64,000 nt of DNA from Zeus faber. Lineage: Eukaryota > Chordata > Actinopteri > Zeiformes > Zeidae. A program made the translations under genes and the position numbers. The stretch spans positions 2,180,622 through 2,244,621 of the forward strand of contig OY482860.1 in NCBI GenBank assembly GCA_960531495.1, written 5' to 3'. This document shows positions 8,874-22,187 of the stretch, piece after piece (the first letter of the stretch is position 1; every line of letters begins with the position of its first letter). The notes under the pieces were generated by a model. It saw only the letters and a list, made by a program, of their open reading frames with translations, ran no database searches and was not told where the DNA came from.

Positions 8874-9930
8874 GTGGAGGGGGAGGGTGTCAGTATCCCT
8901 GGCCACCACAGTGATCGAGGGGAGGAGTTGGGGCCGGAGTTTCCTAAAACCACCTGTCCCACGCAGGCCCTGCCAAGTAGCCACCTCACGGCCCAGAGCG
9001 TAGACTTGACCGCATTACAGCAGCGGTTCTCTGAAATCTTCTCTCCCCCGTTAGGCCGCACGTCCCTCATACACCACCATGTGGAGACGACCCCGGGGGT
9101 AAAGGTGTGCTCCGGGCCATACCGCCTGCCCGAACATAAATGCAAAGTCGTGCAGGCAGAATTAAAGGCCATGCTGGACCTGGGGGTGATAGAGGAATCT
9201 ACAAGTGACTGGTGCCGCCCCATTGTGCTGGTAGGTAAGCCAGATGGGTCGGTCCGGTTCTGTGTAGACTACCGAAAGGTGAACGCGGTGTCGAAATTCT
9301 ATGCATACCCTATGGTCTGGGTCGACGAACTCCTTGACCGGTTGGGCACAGCTACGTTTTTCACGACACTGGATTCAGCTAAGGGCTACTGGCAGATTCC
9401 CTTGTCTCCAGATTCCAAGGAAAAATCGTCTTTCTCCACTCTGCAGGAGTTGTACCAATTTGTCACGCTTCCGTTCGGGTTGTTCAAGGCCCCAGGCACC
9501 TTTCAGATACTCATGGATTGGGCACTACGTCCGCAAGCTGCACACACCGCAGCCTTCCGAGATGATGGAATTATTCATATCGACAGCTGGGAATGGCACA
9601 TGCAGCATGTGGGCACAGTGCTAGAGTCCCTGAGGTGGCTGGGGCTCACCGCCAATCCTAAAAAGTGTGCAATTGGGCGGAGAGAGGTACGGTATCTGGG
9701 GTACCATTTGGGTGCAGGACTGATCCAGTCCCAGATGCGGATCTTGTGGCTGGCCAGCTACTACAGGAGATTTATAGCCGACTTTCCAGAGCTGACCAGC
9801 TGTTTATCTGATGTAGCTCGAAAGGCTGCGTCAGATCCGATCTAGTGGGCCAAGAAGTGCCAGCCGGCGTTTGAGAAAGTAAAATCAGCTCTCTGTGGGA
9901 AGCCAGTCCTGGCTGGCGGCCAGATGGCTC
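8874..9930 (+). pseudogene. Gmr1-type Gypsy reverse transcriptase remnant
   Basis: An open 323-residue stretch (8874-9845) holds the Gypsy reverse transcriptase signature. It includes GVIEESTSDWCRPIVLVGKP, SVRFCVDYRKVNAVSKF, TTLDSAKGYWQIPLSP, FVTLPFGLFKAPGTFQ and RREVRYLGYHLG. The catalytic box is FRDD where active elements have Y(L/V)DD, and about 25 residues are missing before ASYYRRF. A TAG stops it at 9843 and RNase H is almost entirely lost after 9920. Its position downstream of integrase fits the Gmr1 group. Confidence 0.88.
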
Positions 9931-10018
9931 CCTGGCCAAAGTCGGGCCGTCTGGGTATGTAGCAGATGAGAGGGCATGGTTAAGCCGGGGTCTGTGGGCT
10001 ACAGCGTTCGCTTTGTCC

Positions 10019-10082
10019 TGTACCGGCGCAGCTGTTCTGACTCAGTTGATCAGCCTGTTGCCGCTGATTGGTCTGAGTCAGC
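10019..10082 (+). repeat. Truncated 3' LTR of the Gmr1-type element
   Basis: Matches the start of the candidate 5' LTR (2558-2621) at most positions, including gctgttctgactcag and the later gagtcagc, in the same orientation. Only ~64 bases remain before similarity ends. It marks the right edge of the nested cluster. Confidence 0.6.
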
Positions 10083-11610
10083 GTCAGTGGCTTTTGGTGG
10101 ACGGTGACCTGGCAAGGTAGAATTATTTTTTTATTTAATCTACACATCTGTTACCCCAATTTCCTCGCTTTCATTGAGAATGAAAAGAGCCGTGCTAGTC
10201 GTTAGCGTCACCTTCATGTCTGAACACCGGGTCAGACATGAGAACTTTTCCACTTCATTACACCAGAACCAAAACAAATAACTATGAGTCTTTTGGAGAC
10301 ACAGTGTATGGCTTTTAAAAAAGTAGTCAAAGACGAGTGGATCATTCGGGGAGGGCGGTTATCGACAACTCATAGTAGATTGAATGGATATCGACCAAAT
10401 AAAATTGTTATACCACTGTTGGTAAAATCACCAAGATGAATACCCGGCAGCGTGTAGTGATAGTGATAATTGGACAGATAATCCTATAAAGATGAGTGCT
10501 AGAAGGATAATGATGCCTTTCCATCCTGTCAAGGCAAAAGGTTCAGGCAACCTCAATGTGACCTCTGTCCTGATTCCACTGTCAATTGATTTCCTCAGAG
10601 AGCTGGACATATAATTGAGCAGAGGGCTGATGGAGAGAGAGACAGAGGGTCTAGTACCTTATGCAATGCATTTCATACCCTTCCTTCTCAGGGGATAAAG
10701 AGAATGGCATCTTTAACTAGAGTCAGGGAATGGCAAGCCAAAAAGAACCAAACCACCTCGTTGATTTGTTACTGTTAGAGAGCTAACAGGGATGGGTGGA
10801 GGGAGGGATGGGTGGATAGAAGGATGGATGGAAGTCTGGATGGTTGGACATGAGGGATGTGAGAGAGGGGCGATGCAGGGCTAGCTGAATGGATATATAA
10901 ATGAAAATGGGAAAATAAAAGAATGGAGAAAGAAAACAGATTTTGACGAAATATCATAGTTGGAAATCCAAAAGGAGAAAAGAAAGGGAAAGAAGGGTTG
11001 TGGGGGTTTGATGACAGACTGAGTAAGAGAGTAGAAACCCGGGGTGGAGGAGGGAAGACGGAGACCGCGAGAGTATTTATAGATCAGACATAGTCAGAAC
11101 CTCTGCCTGGCAGAATCAGTGTGTCTCTGTTACGCACCTCAACACGGAGCTCCGACTGAGGCACATTATCCTGACTGGGTATGGATGACTGAGTTGGAGG
11201 CTTAAAGTGGATTTCTCTACAAGTCCCAGAATTCCATTCAAATGTGTTTTTTTCCCAGCATTCGGGTTTGCCCTCACCTTCGTCGTTCTGAGACTCTCAC
11301 TTGCTTTTCTAAAAAAGTATGCTGTCTTCTGATCAATTGATTTCGGGATTTTTGAAGTCACTTGAAGTGGTGGGGATATTTTTTGTTCTTCTTTGGGAAT
11401 GTTCATGCATATCAACGCTCACCACAACTATCTATGCTGCTTTTTCATATTCATAGCAGCTGGATTTCACTTCTTTGTGGCGGACCACGCCACCAACAAT
11501 GGAAACAGCATAGGGGAGCACATCAATGGCTGTTTCTTATTAAATGCCTGCTAAAGTGCCAACTTCCAGTATCAAATGTGGGATACATTTCAAATTCAAA
11601 ATTCTTTCAA
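10083..11610. other. No gene recognised; probable upstream DNA of kcnip2
   Basis: Apparently unique sequence without coding or transposon signatures. An imperfect GGAT/GGAG-type tract lies at about 10790-10860. The region could contain distal promoter elements of kcnip2, but none can be named from sequence alone. Confidence 0.4.
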
Positions 11611-11783
11611 ATTATGAACGAACGAATGAATGAATGATTGAATGAATGATTGAATGATTGAATGATTGAATGAATGATTGAATGATTGAATGAATGATTG
11701 AATGAATGATTGAATGATTGAATGATTGATTGAATGATTGAATGAATGATTGAATGATTGAATGAATGAATGAATGAATGAAT
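11611..11783. repeat. GAAT/GATT interspersed minisatellite
   Basis: About 170 bases built from GAATGAATGATT-like words in varying order. Long antisense frames of repeating SFIHSFIQ come from this repeat and are not genes. It lies 0.5 kb upstream of the kcnip2 exon. Confidence 0.95.
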
Positions 11784-11879
11784 TAATCAACTAAGATAAT
11801 GGTTCGTGCACGCCATGAGAAAAATGATGTTTAAATGTCAATTACGTTTCTGGATTACACATGCAAATACACTAGACAG

Positions 11880-12295
11880 GTTTCACGTTGTGTTTTTTTT
11901 CCTCCTTTGAGTGAAAGTTCCGTGATCCATGCGCGCGCACGTGCGAGTGCGTGCGTGCGTGCGAATGCGTGCATGCGCGTGCGTGCGTGCGCGCGGGGTG
12001 GAGGAGAGCTGCGAACCACGCGCGCTTCGGTCACTTGGAGGGAGCGCAGGAGGAGACGCACCGAGAGATGAAAAACCTGCCTTCAAACCTTGGAAGACTG
12101 ACTTTTTAAATTGTATTTCATTCTCTACAAATGGCAGCCTGATAGTTCCTGTTAGCGGCACTACTAGCCAAACATAAATAAATAAATAAACAAACAAACA
12201 AACATAAATAAATAAATTAAAAAAAAAAATACAAATCCGTGTTTTTGTGCAGACATTTCAGTCTCCATAGTTGAGCAATCCAGAGCAAGGGGAAC
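11880..12295 (+). promoter_or_regulatory. kcnip2: Presumed 5' UTR and proximal promoter of kcnip2
   Basis: The 400 bases before the start codon include a CpG-dense section (11925-12065) unlike the surrounding AT-rich DNA. An A-rich stretch of AAAT and AAAC words follows (12172-12232), and a purine-rich leader runs to the ATG. A pyrimidine tract ending in tttttgtgcag (12243-12253) could be an acceptor if an upstream untranslated exon exists. No TATA box is convincing. The assignment as promoter rests on position and CpG content only. Confidence 0.4.
11929..11996. repeat. Alternating purine-pyrimidine GC-rich tract
   Basis: ATGCGCGCGCAC followed by GTGCGTGCG words and ending GTGCGCGCG, almost perfectly alternating. 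Such tracts favour Z-DNA. It lies about 300 bases before the kcnip2 start codon. Confidence 0.9.
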
Positions 12296-12368
12296 ATGAA
12301 GGCGAAGAACCGTGAGCAGAGCCTGTCGGAGTCCAGAGAGCTGGACGGATCCTACGACCAGCTGACCG
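12296..12368 (+). CDS. kcnip2: kcnip2 (KChIP2) first coding exon
   Basis: The exon encodes MKAKNREQ followed by SLSESRELDGSYDQLTG. This matches residue for residue in length and closely in sequence the N-terminus of mammalian KChIP2, which ends in SLSDSRDLDGSYDQLTG. KChIP2 is a cytoplasmic calcium-binding EF-hand protein that binds the N-terminus of Kv4 channels, raising their surface expression and slowing inactivation (heart Ito, neuronal A current). The exon ends after the first base of the glycine codon, where GTGAGT begins at 12369, the same junction point as in the mammalian gene. The EF-hand exons were not found in the rest of the window, so intron 1 probably exceeds 51 kb. The start is the first ATG, with purine at -3. 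Confidence 0.87.
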
Positions 12369-12917
12369 GTGAGTGGACGGGCAGCTCCAGCCCCGACAAA
12401 GTGTTTTTATTTTTATTTTTATTAATCCATCTAAAGATCCAATATGCATCCGTGCAGAAACCTGTTTGTCTTAAAATACCTGTTGTCCAAGAACAGTCCC
12501 TGTGCTGGACTTTGGAGAGCAGCGTGCATGGATACTCTTGGACCGACGGGCATATTGCATCTTTAATCGCATGTGTTGCATGTGCGCTGTGGTGCGTAAT
12601 TGGCATTGAATGCTTAAAAGCTCCCGCTGACTTGGCTCATCTTTGGGAGACCACATCGTTGTCGCTCTGAAACGCGCCGAAGTGGCTTCCGTTTGGTTTT
12701 CAGGAGTTGAGGCACTATTAAGACCGTTGTCGTTGCTTGGGTTGTCTGGCTTTTTCTTGGCCGACGTGTTCATAATTTCGTTCAGATTGGTTTGGCACTT
12801 GCCCCGTGCCGTCGGATATTTGCGTGCGTCCCTCTCTGTTCGTCTCTGGGTTTAAATGGGTTGAACCTTTTAATTATTCCATACATTTCAGTGCTCTGTA
12901 TAAATGTTTTTCACGTG

Positions 12918-12920
<3 letters not shown>
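12369..12920 (+). other. Start of kcnip2 intron 1
   Basis: Begins with the donor GTGAGT at 12369. The next 550 bases are relatively rich in CpG and appear unique, with no repeat family recognised. This is where intronic regulatory sites near the first exon would be expected, although none can be named. Confidence 0.55.

Positions 12921-12955
<35 letters not shown>
12921..12955. repeat. (TG)n microsatellite
   Basis: An uninterrupted TG run of about 17 units in the presumed first intron. Confidence 0.97.
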
Positions 12956-12958
<3 letters not shown>

Positions 12959-13527
12959 AAAAAGTGCTTGCTCTCAATTTGCCCAGGCTGATTAAATACA
13001 GGATCAATCCATCAATGTCACTAGAATATCTAAGGTGAGAATCTCTCTGTAGTCTATTGTCAGATATACAGTATGTGCTTTCTTCTTATTTTTGACTATC
13101 TCATTGTCTAGAAGAGTAAATTAGAGAGTGAGTGAATGAGCAACTTGCTGCATCCACTAGTCAATTGTGTTGACAAACAAACAATCAATACCATGCAGCC
13201 CAGCACATGTGTCAACACTTTTCTTTGTGATCCCTTGCATTCCAGGCAGAAACCCTGGGAGTTTGATGTATTGTGATATTAGATAACTGGCCTCTCGCTG
13301 CGCAGTCAGGCTGTTAGGCCGGCTGGATAAAAGGCTTGCGCTCATGCCGGAACACATTTCAGGCCTGTGGAAAGAGGTTCTGTCTGTCCAGACAGCTGTG
13401 TGCCCGGGGCTCTGCAGAGCCAATCTAATCTCATTTCCACTAGGCCATGCATTAGCAGCTAAGCGGCTCTTTGTTGCAAATTGAATGCATCTCAAATTAA
13501 GATTAAGCAAGTTCCCAGTTCAAATGT

Positions 13528-13530
<3 letters not shown>
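12956..13530. other. No feature recognised
   Basis: Unique-looking intronic sequence. No transposon family, exon or RNA gene could be supported here. Confidence 0.5.
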
Positions 13531-13602
<72 letters not shown>

Positions 13603-13610
13603 TGTGTGTG
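13531..13610. repeat. (AG)n followed by (TG)n compound microsatellite
   Basis: Thirty-five AG units (13531-13600) pass directly into five TG units (13601-13610). Confidence 0.97.
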
Positions 13611-13767
13611 CGCACTTCGGGATCCGATTACCTGTTCTAATGCAACACGTGCAGTTTGTATTTGCACTCAACAAGTCTTTACCTGTTTGATTGTTTTTGT
13701 AAGACTGTTTACTCAAATGCTCCTCTGTTCATCTCATTGCAAATATAAAGGTTTGTGTGCTTGAGAG

Positions 13768-13770
<3 letters not shown>

Positions 13771-13819
<49 letters not shown>
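13771..13819. repeat. (GT)n microsatellite
   Basis: A GT run of about 24 units, introduced by a short GA run. Confidence 0.97.
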
Positions 13820-13823
<4 letters not shown>

Positions 13824-15473
13824 GGTATGTGGGGGTGTTAGACACCAGAGCAGCATCACTCCTGTTCCCCTAGTGCCTATTGTTGGAGGTCCAGTGCTTT
13901 ATGTCGCTAGTTATCGTGCAGAGCTGTAGAGGTTTTACCGTCCCCGGCAGCCAACAAAATGGCCAGAGTTTGTTGTGCTTAAAAGTCCTAAAAAAATGGG
14001 ATAGTACTTGCCAGGTGGTAAATTACAACACTGGTAATTGCAAGGCGGTTGAATACGTGAAATGAGCCAGTTTGCACTGGCTGCAAAACACTTTGGAGAA
14101 CCTCCACTCTTCCTCTTTTGAAGCCTGGTCTTCGTCATGGTGCGACCCCACGACTTTGTCGTTAAAAAAACCTGAGGCTGATTGTAACTCTAAAGGTGAT
14201 GATGGAGGAAACTGAGACGCAGTGGTTCTCAACGAGAGGGCCGGGGACCCCCAGGAGGTCGTCCAAGAGGTTCCAGGGGGTCCCCAGCAAAATTATTTAT
14301 AGTTCAACTTTTCACCATTGTTTCATCTACAAGAGGTGAGCACCAGTAGAGAATATACAATGATGACTGTTAGGATCCTGGTTTCACTGTCATGCCTTCT
14401 CGATTCTCCAAATCCATTTGACCTTCGATTTAAAGGTCACTATTCATATAGATTTTTCAATGGAAACATATGTATTTTTTTGAGCACTGACAGCAAACAC
14501 TTGTTTCTCAATAAGTAACTTGGAGTCACATTACACAGTCACATTAAATCATAATAAATAATGTTATTTTTTGTAGTGGAATAAATATAAACAAAATATT
14601 TCATACAATTTAATAGATAAATGAAATGCCTGGGAGCCAGATCAACACTACTGCAAGTGACGCTTCTCCTCCACATCTGTATCCACTCTGTATGTTCTTC
14701 TCTAATACCCCTTTCCCGGCATTTCTCATCAGTGGGAAAGGAAAAACCCGGGTCTCAGTCCTGGATCAAATGACCTTGCAATAGAGACGGGTATTAATCT
14801 GCTCCACCTCCAATCGGCTCTGATGTGAACATGAGTCCCAGGTGGACCCGCAAATTTTGGCAATGTTACCGGCGCGACGTGCTTTGGAGTTCCGGACGTT
14901 GGTGCGTTAATAGACAAGAAAATTTGTGTATCATTCAATCATTTTATATCCCATTTAGAATCCAAAATCAGAAGTTAGAGATTTTTTCTTTTTTTTCCTC
15001 CTCTACGGTTTTGTTCCCAATCACACTGGAACCATGACACACCCCTTTTCCGACGTATTCGCGACGTTGAACGTGACACACCAGGGGAAAAAAAACGGCA
15101 TTTCTCCTGGCAATTGGCAAGGCATTAATCGTCTAAAATTAGCGGGCTTTGTTGTAAAAAATGTATAAACACGGACTTTTTCCCTCATTCTACTCATCAT
15201 ATCACAGCATCATGTTCCGTTTAACATTATTATCTTATCCTTGATATAACAATCCAAATCAATCCAGCAACTCTAATGGAGCGTGTACCGGTGCGTACCG
15301 GTACTTCTCACAAGCTGCCGGTCTTTGTTCTGCCCTCTTAAGTGGAAAAATCAAATGGACATATTGTAAAATATATCTAAAATATATTTATGGAATCGGG
15401 GCACACTTTTTCTTTAAATGAAATTATTAGAACGCACAAGCTCCGAAATCCGGCACCTGCAACTCGCGCTTCA
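13820..15473. other. No gene recognised; intronic DNA
   Basis: Short reading frames without family features. Sequence at 14680-15080 has the mixed character of an old non-autonomous transposon, but no terminal repeats could be fixed. Confidence 0.4.
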
Positions 15474-15493
15474 CCCCCCCCCCCCCCCCCCCC
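15474..15493. repeat. Poly-C run
   Basis: Twenty consecutive C residues. A run this long is prone to sequencing error and can form unusual (i-motif or G4 on the other strand) structures. Confidence 0.95.
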
Positions 15494-16490
15494 AAAAGCT
15501 TCGCTTCAGCGTTACAGAACACAGTTTATTTTCAGATAATGTTACATTAGAGATGACATTTATTTTGTCTTTGAGGTCAAGATCAATGTCGCACAATAGT
15601 ACCCACAAAAATACCGGGAGAATCGCAAACCTGCTTGTGATTTCGAAATTCGAAATCGAACGCTCATTTTTGCATTGGAAATCGGGACACCCCTTCTTAT
15701 CAAATAGGGTCCGTGGCCTCATGTGTAGCAAATTGTGGTTGGCCTCGAGTCCTGTACATTATCTACACTCGATCAGAAGAGCCCTCTCCTCCTTCTTTTC
15801 TCCCTTCTTTTGTTGTGGGCGAGCTAATCCCTTTTACTTGTAGCTGTCCAAAGGGACTTTTTTTCCCAACACAGTTAAACAAATGGAGAGAGGAGGCATG
15901 CTTTTATAAAGGTTTTTGAAAGGTAGTAAATTGCATGACTAACTCATCATTGTGAGACTGGGTAGACTTCAAAACACGCGAAGCCCCGATGCCTCGCACG
16001 GCCGTCACGGCTCTGTCTCCTTCCGACGGGAGGAAGACCGGAGATGTGGCTCTTGTGGCAAAAATCTCAGCTACCTAGTTACATGTGTATCTGTGAAGGA
16101 TTAAAGACGAGAAAGCGAGTGCCAGCCGCTCCTCGGCAAGCCCTGTTTATGTTGTTGTAACCTTCCAACACAAATGGACAGAAAACACAGTGTGATTTGT
16201 GTGCTGACTGCTCAGTGCATGACTTACTGTTCGGGGGAATTTTGTGTGGGAAGGACTGCTACAGTACAGGTGAGTCATTCTTCTTACTTAGAAGCAATCT
16301 GCGTGCTCGTGCACATGCGCATGAGCGTTCGTGTGTGTTTTGTGCGAGTGTGTACTCTGACCTGTGTTGCTTAAAGGTGGTGTGGGTGGTCTCCAACCAT
16401 CAGCCTTTGTTGGAAGTGAAACCAACCTCTTGAAATAACTCTCTCTCCCAGTGTGCAATGCTGTGCCCAAGTGCTCCTCACTTTCTGTAT
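15494..16490. other. No feature recognised
   Basis: Intronic DNA with no supported exon, RNA gene or transposon. Reading frames of 60-140 codons here have no recognisable domain. Confidence 0.4.

Positions 16491-16492
<2 letters not shown>

Positions 16493-16522
<30 letters not shown>
16493..16522. repeat. (GT)n microsatellite
   Basis: A GT run of 15 units. Confidence 0.96.
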
Positions 16523-16524
<2 letters not shown>

Positions 16525-16655
16525 ATGTTAGCTTGGCATTCCCTGTTGTTTAAGAGCAGAGCCTGAGAGATGAGAGGTAATTATAGAAGCGCGGTACAGT
16601 AATCTCCTCTTCTGCCTCACATGCCAAACCAAAGAGGAATCGCATCAAATCACAG

Positions 16656-16676
16656 ACACACACACACACACACACA
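16656..16676. repeat. (CA)n microsatellite
   Basis: A short CA run of about ten units. Confidence 0.93.
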
Positions 16677-16761
16677 TGTTCTGCCCTACAAACACATCTC
16701 TTATGTCAACGCTGGCAGCCATCCTATTCCTCATGGCGAGTTAGAAATATTATTGTGGTGG

Positions 16762-17056
16762 ATGGGGTGGCTTAAGTAGCCACACCTGATGCTCAGGTGG
16801 GTCTGGCAGGGCACTGGGGGAGAAGCAGCACAGCAACCACCACAGGTAACCACTGGCAGCTAGCTTCTCTGCCCAGCAGGCATTGCCGGGACCACCCAGC
16901 AGCCAGATCAACCCCCTCTCGACTGGCAGCGGCGGCACCTGGGGGGTCCGGTGGAGGACTGGGGGAGAGGCAGCGCAGAGTTTAGCCAGGAATTCTTCCT
17001 GGCCTCAGTTTGGTGTTGGGGGTATGGGGTGGCTTAAGTAGCCACACCTGATGCTC
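16762..17056. repeat. 33-bp direct repeat flanking a GC-rich segment
   Basis: The 33 bases at 16762-16794 (ATGGGGTGGCTTAAGTAGCC and on to GATGCTC) recur exactly at 17024-17056. The 229 bases between are GC-rich and contain repeated ggcagc and gggggaga motifs. This could be a short tandem duplication or a small element flanked by repeats; the family is unknown. Confidence 0.85.
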
Positions 17057-19420
17057 GTTGGTTGGGCTTGAGGCCAAAGCATTTCATGGAAATTGCGATT
17101 CCGTGATTGCTTATAAAGACTTGATTTCTGGGCAATTGCGTCTGTCAGAGGGATTTTGGCCCGGTCTTTCCTTTTAACTGTGATTGTCGCAGGCGCTGAG
17201 ATCAAAATGGCCACCGGCTCTAATTAATAGTCTTGATTTAATGCATCATCTAATACGGGGGGACACGTCTGAGAGAGGTTTCCTCGTCAGGGGCCTATAA
17301 TGTGTCACCGCTGTTCCATCTCCGTTTGGAAGCAACGGCGTGGCTGTTGACATGATTTAACTGGATATGTGGATGGGGAGCACACACATGCACTGAGGCT
17401 TATCTGTCATGTGGGTTACATCCTCCGAGGAAGAAAATAAGATGATGATAATAATACAGGGAGGGCAGGAAGGACGTGAAGCAAGTCAAAGTGTAGAGGG
17501 ACAGATGGAATGACACACGAGAAGGTACGAGAACCGGAATTATAGAGAAGACAGTTGGGTTTGGGAGACAATCCCCCCCAGCGGCAGCGGTATGCAAACT
17601 CGTTTTGCCAATCATACACTGCTCATGCAACTAATGGACCACATCTACACACATAAACAGATTTATTCCTGGGGATGGCAGAGATGGCGCTGGTGGATGC
17701 GATGGTGCGCCATTGTCCACCGCTGGGTCCTTGCTCTTCCTCCCCTTGTGCTCTTGCTGACTGGCAGCACAAGAAAACAAAAATAATAACATTTTTGAAG
17801 TTTGGAGACTTGACATCCTTCAGTAACGTGCCATCCTTTTCCCTTCTGAATGCGGTTTTTATGTTTAAATTAGGGTGACCACATTTTGAAACCTCGAAAC
17901 TGGGACCCTTGAGTGTACCACACACTCACCACTCTGTTGGCAGGGGGTGGGGTGGGGTATAAGAGAGTGAGATTGTCCCGGTTATGCACGGTTTTGTTTT
18001 GTTCAATAATTAGGTAATGGAGAGGCACACAGTGGAGTCGCCTATAGGAGTCGCGGCACTGCATCCCCAGACACCCCTGAAAGCACACAATTCACTGCGA
18101 ACGAGTGGGCCTCTTGATGATGATGCCCACTTCTCTGGTGGGATCTTCGTGCATGGTCTTTTCTGCTTGCCTGTATATGGACTGAAAACAAGTATAATAT
18201 TATTATTATGTTAATTGTGCTGAAAATCGGGACATTTTGGTTGTGAGTGTTGAAATCCGAGTCATTTTAGTGTTTTACAGATATCTGTTGGGACTTGAGA
18301 CAAACAGCTAATAACCGGGACGTCTGGTCACTGTAAGTTAAAAGTAATTTTGAAGTTTTTTGCTATTAATGACACTGATTGAAACATGCCCCTCTCCCCC
18401 GTTCAGATTGAACTTTCTATTTTGATAGTTCTTGATGAATGCGCAGCACGTGTTTTAGCCATATTCCTTTCTAGCTTTCTTATAAATCTGTAATGGGTTT
18501 TTAATTTGCATTAAATACAACAGCACACCTAAATGCAGCAATAACTGTAATTCCTCCACTAGTGGCTCCTACAGAGGTTCTGTAACGACATGAAGTTCCG
18601 TCTGCCCATTAATTATTAATTTATTTAATTTATTTCATTATTAATTATTAAGCCAATTCATTTCTGTTTGAAATTCCAATACGCATCTCAAAGTAATATG
18701 GATCGGGTGTTTGGACAGGGAAATTACTCCGATTTAAATAATTAGCCGTATGTCATTTCCTATTCATTATCCTAAAGTCTGATGTAAGATTTTAAATAAT
18801 CTTTCCACTTGAGCTGTGCTTTCACATTAGCTCTCCCTTCTCTCTTTTCTCCTGTCTCCTTCTCCCTGATAATATATTTATTATGTGAAATCAGATTATA
18901 TAATAAAAATAATAATATATACTTTAGAGATATTTCTATAGCATACAGGGCTGTCAGAAAATATTTAAATTGAATATTGAAACAGAACATTTTGAGTTGA
19001 CAATTAATTGCCTCAACCCAGATGTCAACAAACCTAAATCCCATTTAATTTGTTGTGTTTCTAAAATATGCTTGAAATTCCCCTGAAATTTGGATGGAAA
19101 ATTCTTATTCAATTCAACAATTTAAAAATGATTGTGATTAGCTGCGATCAGGTGATTATGCAATAATTACAGCCTCTCTAGTATTGAGGTTTTGACCCTG
19201 GTAGCTGCTCCACCTCCCATCTCCCATTTACCCCCATCCCTTCATCCTCTCTGCCCGACCCCCACCGACCCCCACCTCTCTATCTCTCCTAGGCCATTGT
19301 GGAGCCGCAGCTTAATAGGGCTGGAGGACAGAATCAATCCTAACCACTTTTAATCTTTGACCAAATTCTGAGGAGGGCTGAGGAGAGGGAGGGGTTGTTA
19401 ATTAAAATACCGCTTCTCCT
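17057..19420. other. No gene recognised; AT-rich intronic DNA
   Basis: No exon, RNA gene or transposon could be supported. Bases 18600-18660 are an AT-rich patch of repeated TTAATTATTAA words. Confidence 0.4.
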
Positions 19421-19715
19421 CCATGTTTCCCTGCTACCCACATCCCGGGAGGGGGGCAGGGTAGGAGAGGAACCGAAACGAGAGAGGGAAGAAGAGAGGA
19501 GAGATGAGAGGAAAGGAGTGGAGATCTGTGAAGGGGAAAGCAGGGGGAAGTAGAAGAGAAAAATATACATCAACCCTCAAGTGAAGAAGTGGCGAGGAGG
19601 AGAGAAGGGGAAGAGAGAAGGGGGGGGGGGTGAGGAGAGTATAGAAGAGAAGGAGGAGGGGAGGATGGAGGAAAGAAGTATAGAGGAGAACATGGGAGGA
19701 GAGAGGAATCAATCA
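19421..19715. repeat. Purine-rich (GAGAGGAA-type) tract
   Basis: About 300 bases dominated by GA and GGA words on the plus strand, including a run of ten G residues near 19621. The long minus-strand frames rich in Ser, Leu and Pro are products of this composition. Confidence 0.85.

Positions 19716-21588
<1,873 letters not shown>

Positions 21589-21631
<43 letters not shown>
21589..21631. repeat. (AC)n microsatellite
   Basis: An AC run of about 21 units. Confidence 0.97.
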
Positions 21632-22121
21632 AGCTATGTGTTTAAGAAGCTATGGCTTATTAAAGACTAAGGTGTTGCACACAGAAGTTCTGAGAACTTA
21701 AAGGCTTTAAAGTCTAGGCTTTAAAGTTTTCGAAGCATTTCCAGATTTATGCAGCACAAAACATACCTTTAGAAACACAAGTAGTGCTTTGAATGGTTAC
21801 ATTTGGATAGTGCTGCACTCCTTCAATGAGATAATGTTGAATGTGTTTTACTGAAATAATGCTTGAATCATTAATTGATATGGAAGGTATTGGAATAAGT
21901 TTAATTCAAGTTAATCATTTGATTAAGGTCAGTTCTTTTTTTTCATCCTAAGTTCAGGCTCACTATACTAACATAACCCCTCTATTATTCTGTAACTTCT
22001 AAAAATTCAGATTTGCTGCCTTTTATTGTTTTATAGCAATGATATAAAAGAGAGTGGCCCATTTGAGATTGCTCCCATGATCACCCACAGTTTCTTTGGC
22101 CACTTATCCCATAATGCAAAT

Positions 22122-22187
22122 GGCTGGGAGGACCAACAATGCCGGCTGGGAGGACCAACAATGCCTCCTAGGAGGACCAACAAACCT
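22122..22187. repeat. Three-copy 22-bp tandem repeat
   Basis: Two identical 22-base units (22122-22143 and 22144-22165, GGCTGGGAGGACCAACAATG plus CC) are followed by a third, diverged unit (TCCTAGGAGGACCAACAAAC). The left flank (about 22060-22120) and the DNA to the right are unremarkable. Confidence 0.9.

Noticed and set aside
11596..11790. Antisense frame of repeated SFIHSFIQ residues
   Set aside because: Product of the GAAT/GATT minisatellite, not a repeat protein.
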